Assembly: GCF_900141835.1 (NCBI RefSeq)
Contig: NZ_FQZD01000040.1
Span: 1 to 34,031, forward strand
Direction of reading: 5' to 3'
DNA: 34,031 nt
Source: Propionispora hippei DSM 15287
Lineage (GTDB): Bacteria; Bacillota; Negativicutes; Propionisporales; Propionisporaceae
This document shows, in pieces, positions 22,289-30,970 of the stretch. The position numbers and the translations under genes were made by a program. Each line of letters opens with the position of its first letter. The stretch's first letter is position 1. Under the pieces are notes generated by a model. That model saw nothing but the letters and a program-made list of their open reading frames with translations, had not been told where the DNA came from and did not search any database.

Positions 22289-22648
22289 CTTCGAGTTACA
22301 GAGATTAATTCGGTTGTTGGGATAAACCAGCAAATTAGTCAACATCAATCTTGCTATAGCTTTCGAAACTGATCAGCGTCTCCGAAGAGAGAAAAGTAAT
22401 CCGGAACATCTTCAATGCCCCTCCCAGTCTGCCCCAGGCTGCTACAACCCCTGTTCTTTATCTCCCGCTTTCAGGCAATCCATTTTATAAATTGATCATT
22501 CTTCGTTGATCAATCGTTATTCTTCATACTATCACATCAAAATCAATTGCGATAACGAATAATATTGATTAGGTAGTTCGATAAAATCGATCAATGCTTC
22601 TAAGTCGTGGCTTCTCCTTATTAAAAAATAATCCGACCCGGGACACAA
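22289..22648. other. Intergenic region without a visible gene
   Basis: AT-rich, with several overlapping partial repeats of TTGATCA and CGTTATTC/GAATAACG type between 22480 and 22600. No frame has both a start and a ribosome binding site. It may hold binding sites for the nearby LysR protein. Confidence 0.4.
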
Positions 22649-22688
22649 AAACACGGTTTATACGGGACTACCCGTATAAACCGTGTTT
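22649..22688. terminator. 18-bp perfect hairpin terminator of LysR gene
   Basis: AAACACGGTTTATACGGG and CCCGTATAAACCGTGTTT around a four-base loop, with T-runs on both strands; mainly ends the LysR transcript on the minus strand. Confidence 0.85.
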
Positions 22689-22753
22689 CTTTATTTTGAT
22701 TATCACATATACTCTTTCTAAAGAAAAGCTGTAGCCTACCCCCTACAGCCGAA

Positions 22754-23635
22754 TTACCATTTTTCTTTGCAAATCTCCAAAAATGCCGCTAACGCCGATG
22801 ATACCCATTTATCTTTGTGGTACACTACCTGAATCAGAAGATTTAAATCAAGTCCGCGAAAATTAAGTTTCTTCAATTGATTAGACCTGACTTCGTCCTC
22901 CACGGCAAACAGGGGCAGCAGCGTTACTCCCAGACCAAACGCAGACAGGCATTTTAACGTCTGAATGCTGCCACCTTCCGACATCAGTTGCAATGAAGCA
23001 CCGGTATTCTCCAGCGCTCTTTGAAAAAGCGCCCGCCAACTGCAGCCTTCTCCCGTCATCAGAAGCGGATACTCTGCCACGTCTTCCGCATATACATGTT
23101 CTTTTCCGGCCAAAGGATGCTCTGATGATGTCAAGAAAGCAAATGGCGCACTTCGTTCCTTATCCACGACAAATTCCGGAACCGACAGACTACGGTCAAT
23201 TAAAATGGCCACATCAATCTGATTTTCTCTAAGCGCGGACTCAAAATCACACCAGGAACCCATTTTTATCGCAAGCTGCACATCGGGATACCGGCGATTG
23301 TATTCGTGCAAAATTTCCGGCAAGAAAAAGGTACAGATCGATTCATGGGCGCCCACAATTAATTTCCCTTTGGGCAGCTCCGACGCAGAAACCGAGCCTT
23401 TGGCTCTTTCCCAGAGATTGATCATTTGGCGCGCATGCATTAAAAATTCCTCGCCTTCCGCCGTCAGGGATATCTTTTTACCCAGCCGCTCAAACAGACT
23501 GACCCCTAATTCCTTTTCCAGCAACTGAACCTGCGAGGTAATCGACGACTGTACATAGCCGAGCTGTCCGGCTGCCCGTGTAAAACTATTCAATGTTGCA
23601 ACCGTTACAAACGCCTTTAGCTGCTTAATATCCAT
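22754..23635 (-). CDS. LysR-family transcriptional regulator
   Basis: A 293-residue LTTR. The HTH is MDIKQLKAFVTVATLNSFTR then AAGQLGYVQSSITSQVQLLEKELG, followed by the linker LFERLGKKISLTAEGEEFL. The effector domain (about 90-290) contains VGAHESICTFFLPEILHEYN and a later GGSIQTLKCLSAFGLGVTLLP, the usual co-inducer region. LTTRs normally regulate a divergent neighbour. Upstream here there is only 300 bp of non-coding DNA and a tRNA gene, so its target is either lost or remote. Two direct copies of TCGATTTATT 31 bp apart (23658, 23689) lie just before the gene and may be its own binding sites. The ribosome binding site is weak (GAGATGAT). Confidence 0.92.
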   Translation of the reverse strand: MDIKQLKAFVTVATLNSFTRAAGQLGYVQSSITSQVQLLEKELGVSLFERLGKKISLTAEGEEFLMHARQMINLWERAKGSVSASELPKGKLIVGAHESICTFFLPEILHEYNRRYPDVQLAIKMGSWCDFESALRENQIDVAILIDRSLSVPEFVVDKERSAPFAFLTSSEHPLAGKEHVYAEDVAEYPLLMTGEGCSWRALFQRALENTGASLQLMSEGGSIQTLKCLSAFGLGVTLLPLFAVEDEVRSNQLKKLNFRGLDLNLLIQVVYHKDKWVSSALAAFLEICKEKW

Positions 23636-23657
23636 ATTTCTATTATCATCTCATTTG

Positions 23658-23698
23658 TCGATTTATTATCAGTAAATCATCTTATATCTCGATTTATT
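23658..23698. promoter_or_regulatory. Direct repeats upstream of LysR gene
   Basis: TCGATTTATT at 23658-23667 and 23689-23698, spaced 31 bp (about three helical turns), 23 bp before the LysR start. Candidate regulator binding sites. Confidence 0.35.
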
Positions 23699-23888
23699 TT
23701 TTATATTATCATATAGCGACACGAAACGCCATCCCTTCAGTCCGTTTTGCCAGCGCTACATCATACAGGTCCTGGGCGGCGGCAGTTCGCGCCTGGCGGG
23801 ACTTACCTTTGCCATCCTGCGCATTGCCTTGAACAAAGCCTTTCATGAAAAAATCCTGCACCGGTCAAATTGCTATAAAAACGACAAA

Positions 23889-23921
23889 AAAGGCTTTACG
23901 AAAGTATCGTAAAACCTTTGA
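23889..23921. terminator. Hairpin beyond tRNA-Arg
   Basis: AAAGG-TTTACG pairs with CGTAAA-CCTTT; on the minus strand it lies just past the tRNA 3' end and runs into TTTTTTGTCG, giving a good terminator for the tRNA. Confidence 0.65.
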
Positions 23922-23929
23922 AATATCAA

Positions 23930-24006
23930 TGGCGACCCCGGCAGGATTCGAACCTGCGACCTTTTGATTCGTAGTCAAACGCTCTATCCAGCTGAGCTAC
24001 GGAGTC
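23930..24006 (-). tRNA. tRNA-Arg (anticodon ACG)
   Basis: A 77-nt tRNA including the encoded CCA. The acceptor stem is GACTCCG/CGGGGTC (one G-U). The D arm is GCTC...GAGC. The anticodon stem-loop is TTTGA-CTACGAA-TCAAA with anticodon ACG. The T arm is GCAGG-TTCGAAT-CCTGC. All invariant positions look normal. The ACG anticodon (inosine-modified) reads CGU, CGC and CGA arginine codons. It is transcribed leftward from a strong promoter at 24040-24069. Confidence 0.95.
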
Positions 24007-24039
24007 ATCTCGTCAGCCATTAACCGGCCAACGAAAATT

Positions 24040-24069
24040 ATTATATCACTTTTAAATAAGTAGTGTCAA
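24040..24069 (-). promoter_or_regulatory. Promoter of tRNA-Arg
   Basis: Minus-strand TTGACA (24069-24064), 18-bp spacer, extended -10 TGATATAAT (ending at 24040). Near-consensus, 34 bp from the tRNA. Confidence 0.8.
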
Positions 24070-24116
24070 CTACTATTATTATATTTTCTTAAAATACATC
24101 AGCGGTCCCGTTCATT

Positions 24117-24349
24117 TTATTCACAGGCCGTGGATATCTTAGGGGAAAATGTCCTGTTTATTGTAGATAACTACTGTGCATAATGGGAGGGTAAAACAGT
24201 TATTCAGCAAGTTGTCCACCTTTTGCACAGGTTTATCCACAGAAACAATGGAGATTTTATGCGAAAATCAGGTTTTTTCCACAATTGTCATAGAAGCGTT
24301 TTCCACTTATCCACATTTACATAGAAATTGTGAATAAAAATGTGGATAA
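24117..24349. other. Cluster of DnaA boxes beside an AT-rich stretch
   Basis: Perfect or near-perfect DnaA boxes: TTATTCACA 24117-24125, TTATCCACA 24233-24241, TTTTCCACA 24275-24283, TTATCCACA 24307-24315, TGTGAATAA 24329-24337 (reverse), TGTGGATAA 24341-24349 (reverse), plus weaker ones (TTTTCCACT 24299-24307, TTGTCCACC about 24212). An AT-rich tract (24035-24100) lies on the left. This looks like an origin-type or DnaA-titrating element between tRNA-Arg and the 3' end of purL. There is no dnaA, dnaN or rpmH in the window. Confidence 0.75.
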
Positions 24350-24364
24350 GTTGTTATTGCCCTG

Positions 24365-27300
24365 TTAGTTAAAATAATTGATACCGGCCTGGAAAATTTG
24401 TTGGTCTTTATTACCGGGAACGTTCTTGGCAATCTGCTCGCCAGTCCGCTCGGAATGACCCATTTTACCCAGTATTCTGCCATCCGGACTGGTAATGCCT
24501 TCGACAGCTTCGACCGAGCCGTTCGGGTTGTGGCTAATATCCATGGACGGATTACCGTCAAAATCCACATACTGAGTGGCAATCTGGCCTTGCTGAATCA
24601 GTTGGCTGATCATCGCCGGGCTGGCCACAAACCGGCCTTCACCGTGCGACATGGCAACAGTATGGATATCGCCCACTTCCACCCGGCTGAACCAGGGAGA
24701 CAGGTTGGAGACCACTTTAGTTTTCGACAGGCAGGATATATGGCGTCCCAGTGTGTTATAGGTCAACGTCGGGCAATCGGGTGTAAGGTCGCGGATTTCG
24801 CCGTAGGGCACCAGTCCCAATTTAATGAGTGCCTGGAAACCGTTGCAGATGCCCAGCATCAGGCCGTCCCGCTTTTGCAGCAGTTCGGTTACCGCTTCCC
24901 TGACGCGGGGGTTTCTAAACAAGGTAGCAATAAACTTGCCGGAGCCGTCCGGTTCGTCACCGGCGCTAAAGCCTCCCGGCAGCATAATAATCTGCGACTG
25001 ACTGATGGCGTCTACCGTGGCGGCAATAGCCTCTTCCACGGCAGACGGTGTCAGGTTACGGATAACCAGCGTCTGCGGCAGGCTGCCGGCTTGCGCAAAG
25101 GCCCGGGCTGAGTCGTATTCGCAGTTTGTGCCGGGGAATACGGGAATAAACACCCGCGGCTTAGCGATCCGTACAGCCGGTTTGCGGCTATTCCTTCCGG
25201 TAAAGGCAACGGTCTGGGGTTGTCCTGTTGCCACGCCGGCCTGGGTCGGGAAGATTCTTTCCAAAGACTTTTCCCAGGCAGCCTGGGCATCACATAGAGG
25301 AATATCCTGTCCGTTCACGGTAAGAACAGGGTTGGCCTGTGTATAACCCAGGCAGCGGAACGGTACTTCACCAAAGATATCCTTTAGCTCCACGCCGGGC
25401 GCCATTTCCAATAAAATGGAGCCGTAATCGGAAGCAAACAGTTCCTCTGACGTAAACGTACCGTCAAAGCAAACGCCAATCCGGTTGCCAAAGGCCATTT
25501 TGCTGATGGCTGCCGCCACTCCACCGTAGCGTACAGTGTGTGTTGCCAGAACTTTTCCCTGCTGGATTAGGTCATGAATCTTGCTGTAATTGGTCTCCAG
25601 TGCAGCAAAGTCAGGCAACTGCCGTTCGTCCCGCGGCAGGGAAACCAGCAATACCGGATTGCCGGCAGCTTTAAATTCCTGGGAGACGATATTCTGTGCC
25701 TTAGCCACATCCACAGCAAAGGCGACCAGTGTAGGCGGCACCTGCAGGTCCTTGAAGGTGCCTGACATGCTGTCCTTGCCGCCGATGGCCGGAATGCCCA
25801 GCCGCTTTTGGGCGTAATAGGCACCCAGCAAGGCGCTGAATGGTTTGCCCCATTTGGCAGGGTCGTTGCCAAGCTTCTCAAAATACTCCTGCAGCGTCAG
25901 ACGGATAGCCCGGTAGTCACCGCCCAGGGCAACCATCTTCGCCACCGCTTCGATGACGGCGTACAGCGCGCCATGGAAGGGACTCCAACTGGAAAGCTGC
26001 GGGTTATAGCCATAGGTCATGAGGGTGGCCGTGCTGGTTTCGCCGTCCAGCACGGGAATTTTCGCCGCCATGCCTTCAGTCGGCGTAGCCTGATAGGTAC
26101 CGCCAAAGGGCATCAGAACAGTGCCGGCACCGATGGTGCTGTCAAAGCGTTCAACCAGACCTTTTTGGCTGCAGACATTCAGATCGGCCAGCATAGCCAG
26201 CCAGGCCTGCCGCAAATCACCTTTTTGCGCAAGCACAGGCTGCGGCAGGTGCTTGAAGTAGTCTGAGCCGCTATCCGGCGCGGCTACCTTCACCTGGGTA
26301 TATTGGGTTACCCCATTTGTATTTAAGAAATCCCGGCTGAGGTCAACAATGGTTTTGCCACGCCAGGCCATTTGCAGACGATGCTTGTCGGTCACCGTTG
26401 CCACCACACTGGCTTCCAGGTTTTCCGCGTCAGCATACCGGCAGAAAGTATCCACATGTTTTGCCGCCACGACCACGGCCATCCGTTCCTGCGACTCGGA
26501 AATGGCTAATTCGGTGCCGTCCAGTCCTTCATATTTCTTGGGAACAGCGTCGAGGTTGACGGCAAGACCGTCAGTCAGTTCACCGATAGCCACCGAAACA
26601 CCGCCGGCGCCAAAGTCGTTACAGCGTTTGATCAACGTGCTGACTTCGGGGTTTCTAAACAGTCGTTGCAGTTTTCGTTCGGTCGGGGCATTCCCCTTTT
26701 GCACTTCGGCACCGCAACTGGCTAGTGATTCCTCGGTGTGCTCCTTGGAGGAGCCGGTAGCGCCGCCGCAGCCGTCCCGGCCGGTCCGGCCGCCCAGCAG
26801 GATAATGACATCACCGGGCTGCGGCTGTTCCCGGACGACGTTGCGTTTCGGCGCAGCCGCAATGACAGCGCCAATTTCCATTCGTTTGGCAATAAAGCCT
26901 TCGTCGTAGACTTCCGCTACCTGGCCGGTTGCCAGGCCAATCTGGTTACCATAAGAGCTATAACCGGCCGCCGCGCCGAGGGTAATCTTACGCTGGGGCA
27001 GTTTGCCCGGCAGCGTGCCGGCAATGCCGGTGCGGGGATCACCGCTGCCGGTAACCCGCATGGCCTGGTACACATAGGAACGGCCCGACAGGGGATCACG
27101 GATGGCGCCGCCCAGACAGGTGGCCGCACCGCCGAAGGGTTCGATTTCCGTCGGATGGTTATGGGTTTCGTTTTTAAACATCACCAGCCAGTCTTCCGTC
27201 CGGCCATCCACATCGACCGGCACGACAATACTGCAGGCATTGATTTCGTCCGATTCGTCCAAGTCGGCCAACTTGCCGCTCCGTTTCAGCTCGCGCATGC

Positions 27301-28144
27301 CCATCAGTGCGATATCCATCAGGGACATCGCCCGTGGGGCATCACCGTAGACGGTTTGCCGGGCGCGGCGGTATTCGGCAAAGGCGTCCGCCACCGGCTG
27401 GCTGTAAGGGCCATATTCCATTTCGACCTGTTCAATATTGGTCAAGAAGGTGGTATGGCGGCAATGATCGGACCAATAGGTGTCAATGACTTTCAGCTCG
27501 GTAATGGTTGGGTCCCGGTGCTCGGTATCGCGGAAATAGCCTTGGCAAAAGGCCAGGTCAGCCAAGCTCATGGCCAGTCCCATATCGGCCATCATCGCCT
27601 TCAGCTCATCCTCCGTTTTACCAATGAAGCCGGTCAAAACAGCCACATCGTCCGGTATGGTTGCCGGTACATCCAGGCTGTCCGGTTTAGTAAGCTGCGC
27701 TTCCCGTGATTCGACCGGATTGATGCAGTAGGCTTTGATGCGCGCCAACTCGTCCGGCGAAACAGCCCCCTGCAGAATGACCACCTTGGCTGAAGCCACC
27801 GCCGGCCGCTCTTTCTGGGTAAGCATCTGAACACACTGCGCCGCCGAATCGGCCCGCTGATCGTACTGACCAGGCAAATATTCCATGGCAAACAAACTGT
27901 CACCGGCTGTAGCGGGCAGTTCCTCATCATATACATCATCCACTGTCGGTTCGGAGAAGATGGTATTCCGGGCCAAGGTGTATTCTTGTTCGGTCAGGCC
28001 GGCCAAATCATAACGGTGAATCAGTCTGACCCCGGTCAGGCCGCCAATTCCCAGATTTTCCTTCAAATCATGATATAGACTTTGCGCTTCCACCGCAAAG
28101 GGCTTTCGCTTTTCCACATACATTCGTTTGACAGCTTGCGTCAT
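24365..28144 (-). CDS. purL: Phosphoribosylformylglycinamidine synthase, single-chain clostridial type
   Basis: A 1259-residue fused PurL (FGAM synthase), which converts FGAR, ATP and glutamine to FGAM in purine synthesis. The N-terminal part (1-200) precedes the ATPase halves. Conserved segments include DTYWSDHCRHTTFLTNIE, FKNETHNHPTEIEPFGGAAT, GDVIILLGGRTGRDGCGGAT and GIPAIGGKDSMSG. The C-terminal glutaminase domain has FIPVFPGTNCEYD, Cys1100 in MLGICNGFQ and AMSHGEGR. This length and order match the clostridial/Bacteroides one-chain form rather than the PurS-PurL-PurQ set. ATG follows GGAGGCG by about six bases. No other purine gene is adjacent, and no purine riboswitch was recognised in the 360-bp upstream region. 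It stops right against the DnaA-box cluster, with no clear terminator. Confidence 0.95.
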   Translation of the reverse strand: MTQAVKRMYVEKRKPFAVEAQSLYHDLKENLGIGGLTGVRLIHRYDLAGLTEQEYTLARNTIFSEPTVDDVYDEELPATAGDSLFAMEYLPGQYDQRADSAAQCVQMLTQKERPAVASAKVVILQGAVSPDELARIKAYCINPVESREAQLTKPDSLDVPATIPDDVAVLTGFIGKTEDELKAMMADMGLAMSLADLAFCQGYFRDTEHRDPTITELKVIDTYWSDHCRHTTFLTNIEQVEMEYGPYSQPVADAFAEYRRARQTVYGDAPRAMSLMDIALMGMRELKRSGKLADLDESDEINACSIVVPVDVDGRTEDWLVMFKNETHNHPTEIEPFGGAATCLGGAIRDPLSGRSYVYQAMRVTGSGDPRTGIAGTLPGKLPQRKITLGAAAGYSSYGNQIGLATGQVAEVYDEGFIAKRMEIGAVIAAAPKRNVVREQPQPGDVIILLGGRTGRDGCGGATGSSKEHTEESLASCGAEVQKGNAPTERKLQRLFRNPEVSTLIKRCNDFGAGGVSVAIGELTDGLAVNLDAVPKKYEGLDGTELAISESQERMAVVVAAKHVDTFCRYADAENLEASVVATVTDKHRLQMAWRGKTIVDLSRDFLNTNGVTQYTQVKVAAPDSGSDYFKHLPQPVLAQKGDLRQAWLAMLADLNVCSQKGLVERFDSTIGAGTVLMPFGGTYQATPTEGMAAKIPVLDGETSTATLMTYGYNPQLSSWSPFHGALYAVIEAVAKMVALGGDYRAIRLTLQEYFEKLGNDPAKWGKPFSALLGAYYAQKRLGIPAIGGKDSMSGTFKDLQVPPTLVAFAVDVAKAQNIVSQEFKAAGNPVLLVSLPRDERQLPDFAALETNYSKIHDLIQQGKVLATHTVRYGGVAAAISKMAFGNRIGVCFDGTFTSEELFASDYGSILLEMAPGVELKDIFGEVPFRCLGYTQANPVLTVNGQDIPLCDAQAAWEKSLERIFPTQAGVATGQPQTVAFTGRNSRKPAVRIAKPRVFIPVFPGTNCEYDSARAFAQAGSLPQTLVIRNLTPSAVEEAIAATVDAISQSQIIMLPGGFSAGDEPDGSGKFIATLFRNPRVREAVTELLQKRDGLMLGICNGFQALIKLGLVPYGEIRDLTPDCPTLTYNTLGRHISCLSKTKVVSNLSPWFSRVEVGDIHTVAMSHGEGRFVASPAMISQLIQQGQIATQYVDFDGNPSMDISHNPNGSVEAVEGITSPDGRILGKMGHSERTGEQIAKNVPGNKDQQIFQAGINYFN

Positions 28145-28456
28145 TGGGTCGCCTCCATTTTATTTAATATATGGCAGAAAGAACACGTTTTTTTATTGCT
28201 TTTACTATGTTAACCAAAGAGTGGCGTAAGCATAAGAACAGACGGCAGCGTTCCCGCAGGCCCGCCGGAGCAATATCGATAAAAAACGGCCATAGGTATA
28301 AATTTTTATAATTATTCTGCAGAAGACGGGATTATCCTGCAAGAAATGCCGCATTTCACCCCGGCCGGCAACAGTGTTCCGCCAGCTTTGGACAAACTAT
28401 CCGAAACGTCTACTGACGGCGGCTTTTGTGAAGTATTCCGTTAACTTGGAGATATA
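28145..28456. other. Upstream region of purL
   Basis: No gene with a start signal. A minus-strand open stretch (about 28200-28345; IIIKIYTYGRFLSILLRR) lacks a credible start. A regulatory RNA for purL would be expected here, but I cannot match a purine riboswitch. Confidence 0.4.
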
Positions 28457-28502
28457 AAAATAAACATGCGCCTTAAAGAAGCCTAAGGCGCATGTTTATT
28501 TT
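28457..28502. terminator. 19-bp hairpin terminator
   Basis: AAAATAAACATGCGCCTTA and TAAGGCGCATGTTTATTTT around an eight-base loop; T-rich on both sides. It directly follows the CheX-like gene's stop codon on the minus strand. Confidence 0.9.
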
Positions 28503-28505
28503 ATA

Positions 28506-29396
28506 TTAAGCAGGCGAAACGATGCCGACCAGCAGTTCCACAGTACCGAACCGAACGGTGAGCGGAATCCGATATCCCTTGATATTGGCGGTATCCGCCC
28601 CTTGTATGACGGACGGGAAATGCAGATCCAGCTCCACCCCTTTATCGGAGGCATTTACACAGAAAATTCCGTTAACCAGATTCACGAATTCGGCAATGCT
28701 GTCCCGGGCCAGTTCATCCACGCTGCTGAGCGGTTCCTGACTGTAGCGGCGGGCAATTTCCAACAGGCAGTCTTCTTTTAAAATCAAGCCGGTCACCATA
28801 TCGCTTTGGCAGCGAATCACCTGGGTGGCAACCCAGTCGGACGGGGCCACCTCACCCAGTACGGCTTCCGCGCCGGCAATGGGCACTTCGTCGAGAAAGC
28901 GGATGATATTACGCATAAATAAGGCCGTATAATCCAGGAAAAGAGCTTTGTTGTCCCCGGCTCCGGCAAGTTGCAGGATGCCTTCCAGCATCGTACTGTC
29001 CACCTGGGCGCCGTCTTTGTCCGAGGTCAGCTTATTTTCCTGATTGTAGTTGGCCATGGCGCTTTCCAGTTCGGCCAGGCTCAAATAGCCTTGATCGATA
29101 ATGGCCTGGCTCAGGTTCAGCTGCTTGGAGCTTTGCTTGCTTAGCAGTTCATCGAGCTGCTCTACCGTAAGATATTGTTTTTCGATGGCGATTTCACCAA
29201 ACCGCTTGTCCCTGCTGCGCTGCAATTCGTGAATCTCTTCCACCTGATCAGCGGTAAGCATGCCCGCATTCATTGCCAAGACGCCCAGTTTGACCCGCAC
29301 CGACTGTTCCAGTGTCAGGCACTCCGATAATTGAGCAGTAGTCAGTAAGCCTTTGTTGAGTAAATATTGACCAAAAAATTGACTAAACATCGTCAT
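28506..29396 (-). CDS. MshEN-like repeat protein with C-terminal CheX/CheC-like domain
   Basis: A 296-residue protein. Residues about 6-118 contain four related 25-30-residue units: FGQYLLNKGLLTTAQLSECL, LGVLAMNAGMLTADQVEEIH, FGEIAIEKQYLTVEQLDELL and LSQAIIDQGYLSLAELESAM. They follow the LGxxL...G(L)(L)....L...L..Q pattern of the MshEN/T2SSE-N domain that binds c-di-GMP in some ATPases; the basic residue of the consensus is missing, so binding is uncertain. Residues about 150-296 form a CheX/CheC-like domain with ARDSIAEFVNLVNGIFCVN, giving the ExxN signature (Glu236, Asn239) of CheY-P phosphatases. It lies 12 bp after a CheY gene, a natural substrate. ATG follows GAGGGG. Role in motility or surface behaviour is inferred. 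Confidence 0.75.
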   Translation of the reverse strand: MTMFSQFFGQYLLNKGLLTTAQLSECLTLEQSVRVKLGVLAMNAGMLTADQVEEIHELQRSRDKRFGEIAIEKQYLTVEQLDELLSKQSSKQLNLSQAIIDQGYLSLAELESAMANYNQENKLTSDKDGAQVDSTMLEGILQLAGAGDNKALFLDYTALFMRNIIRFLDEVPIAGAEAVLGEVAPSDWVATQVIRCQSDMVTGLILKEDCLLEIARRYSQEPLSSVDELARDSIAEFVNLVNGIFCVNASDKGVELDLHFPSVIQGADTANIKGYRIPLTVRFGTVELLVGIVSPA

Positions 29397-29408
29397 TCAG
29401 TCCCCTCT

Positions 29409-29780
29409 TTATTTCGATATCTTGGCAATAGCCTTGGCAATTTGCTCAACGCTATAAGGTTTTTGTATGAAGTCCATGGCACCGCCCTTAAGCGCCTCAA
29501 TCAGCTTGCTTGAGGTTCCTGCCGAAGACAGCATAATCACCTTAGCTTCCGGATCCTGTTCCCGCAGACGCTGCAAAGCCGTCAAGCCGTCCGCTTCGGG
29601 CATGACGATATCCAGGAAAACCAGATCGGGCTTGTTGTATTTATACACATCGACAACCATTTTCCCGTCTGAAGCTTCTATCACCTCGCAATCCATCTCT
29701 GCCAGGATATCCCGCAGTTTTTTTCGAACCAGAAGGGAGTCATCACAAATTAACACTTTGACTTTGTTTGTTGCTGCCAT
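29409..29780 (-). CDS. CheY-like single-domain response regulator
   Basis: A 123-residue stand-alone receiver. The acidic pair is in ICDDSLLVRKKL. Phosphoacceptor Asp57 is in LVFLDIVMPEADG, the switch residues are in IMLSSAGTS, and the conserved Lys is in DFIQKPYS. There is no output domain, so it acts by protein contact, as CheY does. It is the first gene of a two-gene operon with the CheX-like protein (12-bp gap), which probably dephosphorylates it. ATG is preceded by GGAGGAGGAGGG. The kinase that feeds it is not in the window. Confidence 0.92.
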   Translation of the reverse strand: MAATNKVKVLICDDSLLVRKKLRDILAEMDCEVIEASDGKMVVDVYKYNKPDLVFLDIVMPEADGLTALQRLREQDPEAKVIMLSSAGTSSKLIEALKGGAMDFIQKPYSVEQIAKAIAKISK

Positions 29781-29923
29781 AGAAAGAGCCCTCCTCCTCC
29801 CGCCCGCCAGGCGGCTTCCTTTTTCATTTAATGATTTAGTTACTTGCTAATATGTATGCTGTTTCTACACATTCTTCATGAATCCTGTCGAGGCAATAGA
29901 AAATTAACAAAATCCTAGAAAAA

Positions 29924-29947
29924 AGAGACCGCCTGCAGGCAGCCTCT
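29924..29947 (-). terminator. Terminator of malate dehydrogenase gene
   Basis: AGAGGC-GCC/GGC-GTCTCT stem ending in TTTTTTC on the minus strand, 24 bp past the stop. Confidence 0.75.
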
Positions 29948-29970
29948 TCTTTACCGGTATCACCGGGAAA

Positions 29971-30909
29971 TTAGATCAGTTTCATATCCTTTAATACATT
30001 GTTCATATTGTGAACGGCTTCGGCGCTCTTATTGAAGGCAGCCTGTTCTTCGGCGTTCAGTTTGTAATCCACAATGGATTCCCAGCCGTCTTTACCCAGA
30101 ACAACCGGTACGCCCATGCAAATATCGCTTTGGCCGTATTCGCCGTCCAAAGCTACGCAGCAAGGGAAAATTTTCTTTTCGTCAAGCACGATGGCTTTAA
30201 CCAAAGCGCCGCAGGATGCGCCGGGAGCATACCAGGCGGAAGTACCTAACAGCTTAGTCAGCGTAGCGCCGCCTACCATGGTGTCGGCAGCCACTTTCTG
30301 CAAGGTTTCGGCGTCCAGCAAAGTGGAGATCGGAATACCCTGATAAGTAGCGAAACGGGTCAGCGGGATCATCGTAGTGTCACCGTGTCCGCCGATAACA
30401 AAACCTTGGATATCGGTAGCCGGACGGTCAAGTGCCTGGCTCAGATAATATTTGAAACGGGAGCTGTCGAGAATGCCGCCCATGCCAATTACGCGGTTTT
30501 TCGGCAGGCCCAGTGCTTTATACGCCAAATAGGTCATAGTATCCATCGGATTGCTGATTACGATGATAATAGCGTCAGGCGAATATTTCAGAATATTGTC
30601 GGCTACACCTTTTACAATACCGGCGTTAGTACCGATCAGGTCTTCACGGGTCATGCCGGGTTTACGGGGAATGCCGGAAGTAATTACCACTACGCCCGAC
30701 CCAGCGGTTTTGCTGTAATCGCTAGTACTGCCAATTACTCTGGTGTTGAAGCCCAGGGTGGTAGCGGTTTGCATAATATCCATGGCTTTGCCTTCAGCTA
30801 CGCCTTCTTTGATGTCCAATAGAACAAGCTCGCTGGCTAATCCCTGCTGTACAATGACGTTTGCACATGTTGCGCCTACGTTACCTGCACCAACTACAGT
30901 AATTTTCAT
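29971..30909 (-). CDS. mdh: Malate dehydrogenase (NAD-dependent)
   Basis: A 312-residue LDH-like malate dehydrogenase that interconverts malate and oxaloacetate with NAD. The nucleotide fold is VGAGNVGATCAN with Asp32 for NAD preference. The specificity loop is IPRKPGMTRED (Arg82, Arg88), where malate enzymes have Arg and lactate enzymes have Gln. Asp149/Arg151 (LDSSRF) and catalytic His175 (GGHGD) complete the site. Length is standard. ATG has AGGAGG about ten bases upstream. It is transcribed alone, from a -10 at 30965-30970 whose start site overlaps a TTTACATGTAAA palindrome. In an anaerobic Negativicute it would serve the succinate/propionate branch. Confidence 0.96.
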   Translation of the reverse strand: MKITVVGAGNVGATCANVIVQQGLASELVLLDIKEGVAEGKAMDIMQTATTLGFNTRVIGSTSDYSKTAGSGVVVITSGIPRKPGMTREDLIGTNAGIVKGVADNILKYSPDAIIIVISNPMDTMTYLAYKALGLPKNRVIGMGGILDSSRFKYYLSQALDRPATDIQGFVIGGHGDTTMIPLTRFATYQGIPISTLLDAETLQKVAADTMVGGATLTKLLGTSAWYAPGASCGALVKAIVLDEKKIFPCCVALDGEYGQSDICMGVPVVLGKDGWESIVDYKLNAEEQAAFNKSAEAVHNMNNVLKDMKLI

Positions 30910-30953
30910 GTTGTCATCATCCTCCTAAAGTTTGTACCCTAAGGGTTGTACCT

Positions 30954-30970
30954 TTTACATGTAAATTATA
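30954..30970. promoter_or_regulatory. mdh promoter and palindromic operator
   Basis: Minus-strand TATAAT (30970-30965) is immediately followed by the perfect 12-bp palindrome TTTACATGTAAA (30954-30965). A second TTACATGT copy lies at 31023-31030, about 65 bp upstream. A repressor binding the pair would block transcription; the regulator is unknown. Confidence 0.5.

Noticed and set aside
24398-25111. 237-residue plus-strand frame over the 3' end of purL
   Set aside because: It is antisense to the PurL glutaminase domain and no ribosome binding site is seen.
26738-27709. 323-residue open frame on the plus strand inside purL
   Set aside because: It is antisense to the conserved PurL core; a long shadow frame from GC-rich codons, with no domain of its own.
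28145-28456. Purine riboswitch upstream of purL
   Set aside because: The expected three-way-junction core sequence could not be found on the minus strand.
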